DNA from: Tamarix chinensis
Taxonomy: Eukaryota > Streptophyta > Magnoliopsida > Caryophyllales > Tamaricaceae
Length of the DNA: 64,000 nucleotides
Assembly: GCA_030549775.1 (NCBI GenBank)
Contig: CM060177.1
Location: 62,622,638-62,686,637, forward strand
Reading direction: 5' to 3'
The notes beneath the pieces are model-generated. The model was not told the DNA's origin. It worked only from the letters and a program-made list of their open reading frames with translations, and ran no database searches. Of this stretch, positions 57,831-64,000 are shown in pieces; the stretch's first letter is position 1, and each line of letters starts with the position of its first letter. A program made the position numbers and the translations under genes.

Positions 57831-60055
57831 ACTCATCCAAACCCTAACCCCTTTCTTTTATATAAATGCTAATATTTTCTACTAATATTAGTACTAGTAT
57901 ACTTATAATTATTACTATTATCCTTATCATTATTCTTTTATTATTATTAATATTATTATTATTATTCTTATTATTATTATTATTATTATCACCTTTATTT
58001 TTATTATCATTTCTAATATTGCGACTTATGATATTAAGCTATCATTTTTACCATACAAACATCTCTTGGAACCCTAACTCCTATTAGGCTCAACTTTGGT
58101 TTAATTTATAAGTGTTAATATTAACAACCCTACTATTATCATTATTATCCCTATTACCTTACTAAGGTTATCATTATTATTAATATTTAACCATACTAGG
58201 TTATTGTTATTGTTATTACTATTGCTAGGGCTAGTATGGTTACTATCACTATTATTATCATATTTATTAGCACTATTACCATTATCATTATCACCCTTAG
58301 GAATAATTTACTTGAAATATTGTGACATTATAATAGTATTATTTCAAACCCAACACCATTGTTAGAATCAATCTTAAAAATGCTAGAGTTCTATTACTTG
58401 AAGCATAAGTGTCACTATTAGTGGTCTTATTATAATTATTATTATTATCACTATATTACTATGACTAAGTAAACACTAATATTATAAGAATGGAACTAAT
58501 GGGCTAATAATATAAGTGTAACAATAGGTATTAGAAATAAACATATTTTGACTACTAATATTTAGTATACTAATGCTAAGGTAAAAACCCTAGTTTTGTA
58601 TAAAACCCTTTTTAGTAATAAAAACCCTAACCTTAAAACTAGCATGAGGATTTATAGTAATTAGAAGGGAAACTAATACTTAGCATTTTTCCCTTTTTAT
58701 AGGTAACCCCGACCAAATCCCCAAGGAGCTAGAGGAGCGTGCTCCAAGCCCGGTGCCTATCTAGGTAAGAACGAAGCTATGGCCTTGTGCTATGTGTGAT
58801 GTTATGCGTTGATGAATGATGAACATGCCATGTTGATGAATGATGAGTATGACGTGTGGATGTGTATTATGCATGTGTTATGAGTAACCTATTTTGTGCA
58901 GCGCGGCATGGATCATGAGGTATGTCGTGTGTGCCTTATATTATACGTGTGCGACATGCTCCATGTTGTTGTGGATGGTGATGATGTGACTTGTTATGGC
59001 CCTCTAGGACATGCATGCTAGGGTTTTGGGTAGCATGAAATGATAATAAATGAATAACGGGGAGGTGGACGTTTGGGAAGTTGCATGGGGGAACTAGACC
59101 TTGCATGGGCATGATCCTTACGTGGAAAAATTTAATTTGGGTTGTAAGTAAGAGTCATGGAGAGTCTTAGAAGGATGGGATACTCGGTATGAAAATAGTA
59201 CGTGAGTTGGCGTATAAGAGACCTGATTAGGGTTTTGTGAGTAAGTGTGTTGGGGAGTCTGCATGGAGTATGTAAAGTCTGCATGGGAATGAATCTTACG
59301 TGAGGAAAGTTTATTTAGGAAGTAAACAAGATAATGCCAAAGTTATGGATCCATTGGAGACTTGGGTGCAGAATTTTACGTGGGTCGGTGTAAGAGTGCC
59401 TAAGGATTCCAATTAGGGTTTTGGGAGGAGGTGAGCATTTGGAGGTGTACAAGGGTAAAAATGGTTAAGGAGGGATGGAGTATGGGGTTGAGAGTGAGAG
59501 TCCACTTGTATGAAGGATGAGTATGGGTTTTCTAAATGAGGAAAGAGGTTTTGGGGCAAAGAGGAGAGGTTACTTATGGAGGAAGTAAAGTGCTAGGGTT
59601 TGGTGTGGCCAACTAGGGTTTGGGCGGTCACATGCGGAGTTGGGGAATAAAGGGGTATGTTTTAGGAATTTCTTAGTAGAGAAGGGATGCGAAACAAAGA
59701 ACCAAATAAAGTTAAGATGAGTAAGAAAGAGTTGGGCCATATAGGCCCAAAGTAGGGTTTTCCAAGGAGGAGCCCTAGAGGGGTGAGGACACGCGGGACC
59801 GATACCGTGGTGTTAGGGTGATACCTACATTCTCGGGAAGAGTGTGCCTTTACTACATTTCCTTATGTATAAGAGTAAAAGGGAATGGATGTCGGGGTGT
59901 GATAAGGGGCGCTGGAGTCTCAAGATATGGGACGGCCCCCTAGGGAGGAAAGAAGTAGAGAGTAGTAGACATGCATGTTAAGGGTGGAACCCTATTTAAT
60001 AATACATGAATAAGACATTAACTACTTAAAGAGTAAGATTGTTGAGCCGGGCCCA

Positions 60056-60400
60056 GACCGATCCACCGGCATAATAGTGGCCAGGTGCCGGGGTGCCCTG
60101 GAGACCGATCCACCGGCGTATAATAGTGGTTAGGTGCGTTCTGCCCTATACGTGACCGATCCACCGGCTATAATAGTGGGGGATCCCGAGCTCAACAAAA
60201 CAAACAGTATGTTGTAATTAAATCATGGGGAAGATACTATACACTTACAGTGGAACACCATGAGAGTCGGGACCAGACCGATCCACCGGCATAATAGTGG
60301 CCAGGAGCGTTGTGCCCTGGAGACCGATCCACCGGCATATAATAGTGGTTAGGAGCGTTCTGCCCTATAAGTGACCGATCCACCGGCTATAATAGTGGGG
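60056..60400 (+). repeat. Two triplets of GACCGATCCACCGGC...TAATAGTGG
   Basis: Six nearly identical copies lie near 60056, 60103, 60154, 60276, 60322 and 60373. Each is followed by ATAATAGTGG. The two triplets are about 220 bp apart and linked by CCCGAGCTCAACAAAACAAAC (in part). Confidence 0.9.
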
Positions 60401-60587
60401 TTCCCGTACTCGCATGGGCTAATGAAGTTTGTAATGTGAAATGGCTAATTATAAAGTTATGAGAGAAGAGGTTCGAGTAGGCCATTGCTGACTTGCACCC
60501 CCCGTGCCTTTTCTATGTCTCTTGTATGTTGTACCTTGAATATTATGTTGTATGTTATACTGGCCTTAGCTCGTCTGTTACCTTACT

Positions 60588-60643
60588 CAGTACGTAGCGT
60601 ACTGATCACCCGTTTCATGGGTGCTGCTCATTCCCACGAGCAG
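60588..60643 (+). promoter_or_regulatory. Three-hairpin module of family A copy 3
   Basis: CAGTACG-TAG-CGTACTG (60588-60604), CACCC/GGGTG (60607-60623) and CTGCTC/GAGCAG (60624-60643), followed by GCAGGTAGGAGA. Confidence 0.6.
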
Positions 60644-61321
60644 AAGACCCATCTGACCTTGTGCAGGTAGGAGATCATGTCTTCGATGCCTACGATACCT
60701 ACGAGGCATCGGATGGGGCCGAGTATTGAGCCTGTCCTGGTTGGGGCCGAGAGCGAGTTCGCCGGACTCTCTTACTATCCTAGTTTCTGTCTATCTTGAG
60801 TTTACCGTATTTGTATTATGTTCGTATTTTGGAATGGAACTCCTAAGTTGTAATCTTAAACAATACACTGTCTGTGGTCGACTATTGTTTCTTGAATGAT
60901 TTATGGTGGCTACGAACTTATATTTTTTGGAAATTTCTTGTTAACGATGGTTTGATTTAGCCTTAGCACTTAGTATCGGGACGGTATGAGTGAACCGGTC
61001 CGGTACTAAGTGTGGCGGTAATACCCCCAAGTTTACGGTTTTAAATCTTCCGCTTTTGTTAAACCTTTCGATTTAAACGAAATTTTTCAGTAGTAAATTT
61101 GGGGGTGTTACATTGGTCCATTTGGAAAATCATTTTATTCCATTTCTAAAACTTATTCTAGTCTATTTGGAAAATCATTTCATTCCATTTCTAAAACACA
61201 TTCTAATCTAACTTTCCCGAAAACACAATTATAGTTTCAAATCAAAATCAAACATTATTAAATTTTAATAAATACCATAACTTCTCATTCAACAAACTTT
61301 ACAAAAATATGGGGTATAAAA

Positions 61322-62112
61322 ATTTTTAATGTAGGGGCATCCATAGAAGATCCTCAAGGTGACTATTTGGCATACTTAGTTTTGACGCCGATCATATTGT
61401 TTATCTTTGATGATAATGCTTTGACTAAACTTAATGATATTGCTTTAATTAATTCTTATATATATGTAATATATTTGTAGGAAGATGATAAATTTATATA
61501 ATAAGTCAAGATACTTAATTTTTTCACATTTTACAAGCTATTACAAAGGAAATTATTGTGCATAAATGTTAAAGTCAAGAAAACCTAGTCAATCCTTGAA
61601 AGTCAACATCATTGTTTAGATTATAATTCTTGTAATTTGTTTTCATGTAATCTTAGCTTAGTTTTTTTTATAATATTCTTGTTGGGACACATATTATGTT
61701 GGATATAAATACATTATAATACTATTTATGTGTTAGCTATCCATTTGTGTGTCATGTGACTAAATTAGTATGCTAGTTAGCATTGTCCTAAATACCTATA
61801 TAAGCATAGAGTGTGGACACAGTGTAGCATGTTGGTTGATTTTGAGATTTACTTATAAAAAAAGTAATTCACTTGATTAATTATATCGTTATGATTGAAT
61901 AACCATTCTAAGATTAATTGGAATAATGTTAGATTGGTGATATTCAAATTGGATTTCTTTGATTCTTGTTGAATTCTTTGATTTCTTGGTGCTTTATTTT
62001 TGAGTTCTTGCTTGAATTTTATACTTCTTCTTCTCAAATCCAAGCTAAAACAATCCTAAACATAAATCCATTAACACTAATCTTCATCCTCATTTAATAT
62101 TTTTGTTAACTT
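61322..62112 (+). other. AT-rich DNA, possible 5' LTR of a further gypsy element
   Basis: No ORF of note. A TATAAATA word lies at about 61697, and the segment ends just before a primer-site-like sequence, as an LTR would. I could not fix its start or a TSD. Confidence 0.3.
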
Positions 62113-62125
62113 TGGTATTAAAGCC
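62113..62125 (+). promoter_or_regulatory. Possible primer-binding site, initiator-Met type
   Basis: TGGTATTAAAGCC against the usual TGGTATCAGAGCC: two transitions. The gag remnant downstream supports the reading. Confidence 0.4.
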
Positions 62126-63334
62126 ATACTTTGGCTTTGGTCCTTGGTCACTAATTTTTATTCTTCCATTTTCCTCCATTCCAAGCTCCCTTATTTTTCT
62201 TCTTCTTTCATGCGTGACTTCTTCCTACATCTTTTCCTCCTATGCACATCCATGCATAATTGTTTTTTTTTTCAATGTATAATCATATAGGTTAACTTAT
62301 CTTCAATATTAAATTTGAAGATAGTTAAATAGTTTAGTGTACCTTCAACTTGGCCTTCAAATATTCAACTTCAATTGATGGGTCTAGCATATCTTCAACT
62401 CAAGTGTGGTAGATCTTCAACCATATCTTCACATCTTCAATCTATTCTCCTTAGGCTTAAATATGAAGGTTGAATATTGCCTATTATGTGTTCATACCTT
62501 TGACACTTGAAGGTAAGTGTTCAATCTTCTCTTATTTGTCTCTAGATCTTCTAACCCATTTCTTATTTTCTTCTTATTTTTATTCAAGTCTTCAGCATCT
62601 CATAAGTGTTGAGTGTGGTTTGAATTTTGTGTAATGCACAAAGTTTTCTTCTTCTTAGTGAGTTACTAAGTTTCCCTTGACAAATTTTAGGTCAAAAATA
62701 ACTTACCATATTCCATTTCTATTCTTTCTTTATCTTTGATCACAAATAGAGTAGAATCTATCTTCATTTGTGTTCATATATCAACCAACACTTGTGCATT
62801 ATTTTGGGTTCTTTCTTCAAAGGTTCTTGTGCTTCATCATTACCTGATAATATATTCCAGTATTGCTATTTTATTTATCACACCTTTTTGAGTGTAATAT
62901 TCCTTTAAGAAAATAGGCATAAATTCAAGAAGATTTCAAGAATTAAATTCCAACAACTAATTTAAGTTATGTCGAGTGCAACTTGAAGGGATATTGAATT
63001 ATGGGTGAAGGGCTATCCATGAAGACTATGTATGATACTTTTTAACAACTTACATCAAGTGTCATGAAACAAATGCACAATTGTAGTAACTTCCTTATTA
63101 GAATCAAGGGTAGCCAACCAATAGACTTTTAAACACATGCACAATATGATTGAAGCTACAAATGATCGAGTAGTGGGTATGGTTAGGAGGGCATTCCAAG
63201 CTCGAGGTTGTCATATAAATTCTAGGATAGAGTATGAAGAGAGAACACAAGAGAATGGATCAAATGACTTGATCCACTACTAAAAAGGCTATGAAAACAA
63301 TCAACAAAGGTAAAATTATTTTGAAGATAAAGGT
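62126..63334. other. AT-rich stretch between primer-like site and gag remnant
   Basis: CTTCAAYCTTCAAC-like words (62330-62530) and no credible ORF. It would be the leader of the partial element. Confidence 0.35.
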
Positions 63335-63530
63335 ATAAAGCTTAACCTTCCTGATTTTTATGGTGAATTGGATGTTTAGTTTTTTTTTTTGAATTGTTGC
63401 ATGAACATGAAGTAATATTTCAATTTAGGAAGTGCGATGATGAGCACAAGTGCAAATTAGCAAATCTCAAATTCAAAACGTTTGCTAAGGTTTCGTATGA
63501 CAATCTTAAGAGGACCCTTGATAGGTAAGT
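63335..63530 (+). pseudogene. Gag core remnant of a gypsy element
   Basis: GIKLNLPDFYGELDV, then after a stop and a T-run ELLHEHEVIFQFRKCDDEHK and LANLKFKTFAKVSYDNLKR (in part). This matches the Gag core order 'IPEFHG..DPD..., E.K..LA...F...A..WYDNLKR' and resembles 48680-48737 (LKFKKFARVWYDNLKRR). The sequence then loses similarity. The rest of the element, if present, would lie beyond the right edge. Confidence 0.6.
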
Positions 63531-64000
63531 TGTTGTGGAAATTACTTGGATTTAGCGATATCTACACCAAATTGAATTTAACAGGATTGTGCATAATTAA
63601 GAGCATGCACAAAAACAATAACAATTTAGGAAAAAGTAGATACATTATTTGTATTATTGTATAATTATAATATGTTTAAATCACTCAATCACTCAATTAA
63701 ACAAAACAAAAATTCACTTTGAAAGGAGAATTTAATGAGGAATAAGAAGAATTTGGGGCACACAAAACTGGATGGCTAGAGCTTCAAAATATCTCCTTTT
63801 ATATAAAGAAAAAACCCTATGGTGAAAACCTGTATGTTTTAAATTTAAGAAAAACATAGTTCATATTTTGGAAACATAGAAGTCCTTTGTTTATTTCCTT
63901 AACTTCAAACTTTTCTTGCAAACACATCAAAAAACCTTCACACAAACACATTTTGCGTAAAATCACCCCCGGTGTGTTTCACATGTATTGCTCTAAATAT
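63531..64000. other. AT-rich DNA to the window edge, no gene seen
   Basis: Only a 60-codon chance ORF (63482-63664) and AT-rich sequence. Confidence 0.5.

Larger units (their letters stand above)
56260..61112 (+). mobile_element. Family A solo LTR (copy 3), intact, TSD TTGGT
   Basis: Starts TGAAATACCCC and ends GGGGGTGTTACA, with perfect TTGGT on both sides (56255-56259, 61113-61117). It is 4853 bp of LTR with no interior, so a solo LTR. It is the best preserved copy: CpG-rich promoter region, TATAAATA at 57213, AT-rich microsatellite zone (57850-58500), GACCGATCCACCGG triplets and three perfect or near-perfect hairpins. It has no coding capacity. The frames at 56500-57690 overlap on all sides and reflect base composition. 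Confidence 0.93.
54336..61321 (-). repeat. R1 repeat copy 2 (probable minus-strand solo LTR), interrupted by family A LTR
   Basis: The two parts are 54336-56259 and 61118-61321. Read on the minus strand, the left end is AGTAGTAAAAAATGAGGGTTTGACA (in part), close in layout to the family A end AGTAGTAAATTTGGGGGTGTTACA. The right end reads ATACCCCATATTTTTG near 61320. That makes R1 a long LTR of a Tekay-like family. Flanks ATTTC (54331-54335) and ATTTT (61322-61326) could be a 5-bp TSD with one mismatch. No gene is present. Confidence 0.55.

Noticed and set aside
57866..58087. Leu/Ile-rich ORF as a membrane protein
   Set aside because: ATT/CTT-rich microsatellite zone of the family A LTR.
1..64000. 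Possible host gene, organellar insert or defence-type gene system
   Set aside because: No spliced host-like ORF, plastid or mitochondrial gene, or bacterial gene cluster could be recognised; every supported coding segment belongs to a transposable element.

Overview
The window looks like nuclear DNA of a flowering plant. It is AT-rich, eukaryotic and almost wholly made of transposable elements nested in one another. I find no intact host gene, rRNA, tRNA or CRISPR, and no organellar or bacterial segment. The plant signs are chromovirus-type Ty3/gypsy elements primed by initiator-Met tRNA, long Tekay/Del-like LTRs ending in GTTACA, an Athila/Tat-like element with an Asp-tRNA type primer site, hAT elements with 8-bp target duplications, and a LINE-type zf-RVT fragment. 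I cannot name the species.

Layout. 1-2061: 3' part of a giant LTR (family A), abutting the truncated 3' LTR of a minus-strand CRM-like gypsy element (2062-8496). 8497-11213: a minus-strand LTR-like segment (family B). 11214-13655 and 20623-~20999: two pieces of one minus-strand Tekay pol, split by a family A solo LTR (13656-20622). That LTR is itself split by a non-autonomous hAT (16511-19590), which carries a probable Harbinger-type MITE (18223-19015). ~21000-25831: a degenerate Athila/Tat-like element. 25832-33158: a repeat (R1, probably a minus-strand solo LTR) split by a 5-kb hAT element with a decayed transposase gene (26589-31604). 33302-41907: a structurally complete CRM-like gypsy element with TSD AGATG, whose 5' LTR holds a second non-autonomous hAT (33764-35474). 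41913-46880: AT-rich, genes absent apart from the zf-RVT fragment. 47061-53396: an older gypsy element inside an AT-rich tandem repeat. 54336-61321: R1 copy 2, split by a family A solo LTR (56260-61112, TSD TTGGT). 61322-64000: AT-rich DNA with a primer-binding-like site and a gag remnant that probably begin another gypsy element.

No gene set here works as a pathway. All coding regions are transposon-derived and interrupted by stops or frameshifts. The value of the window lies in the readable insertion order, in the target-site duplications that fix element borders to the base, and in unusual features of the long LTRs: telo-box-like arrays, reiterated GACCGATCCACCGG motifs, a conserved three-hairpin module and a CpG-rich promoter region.
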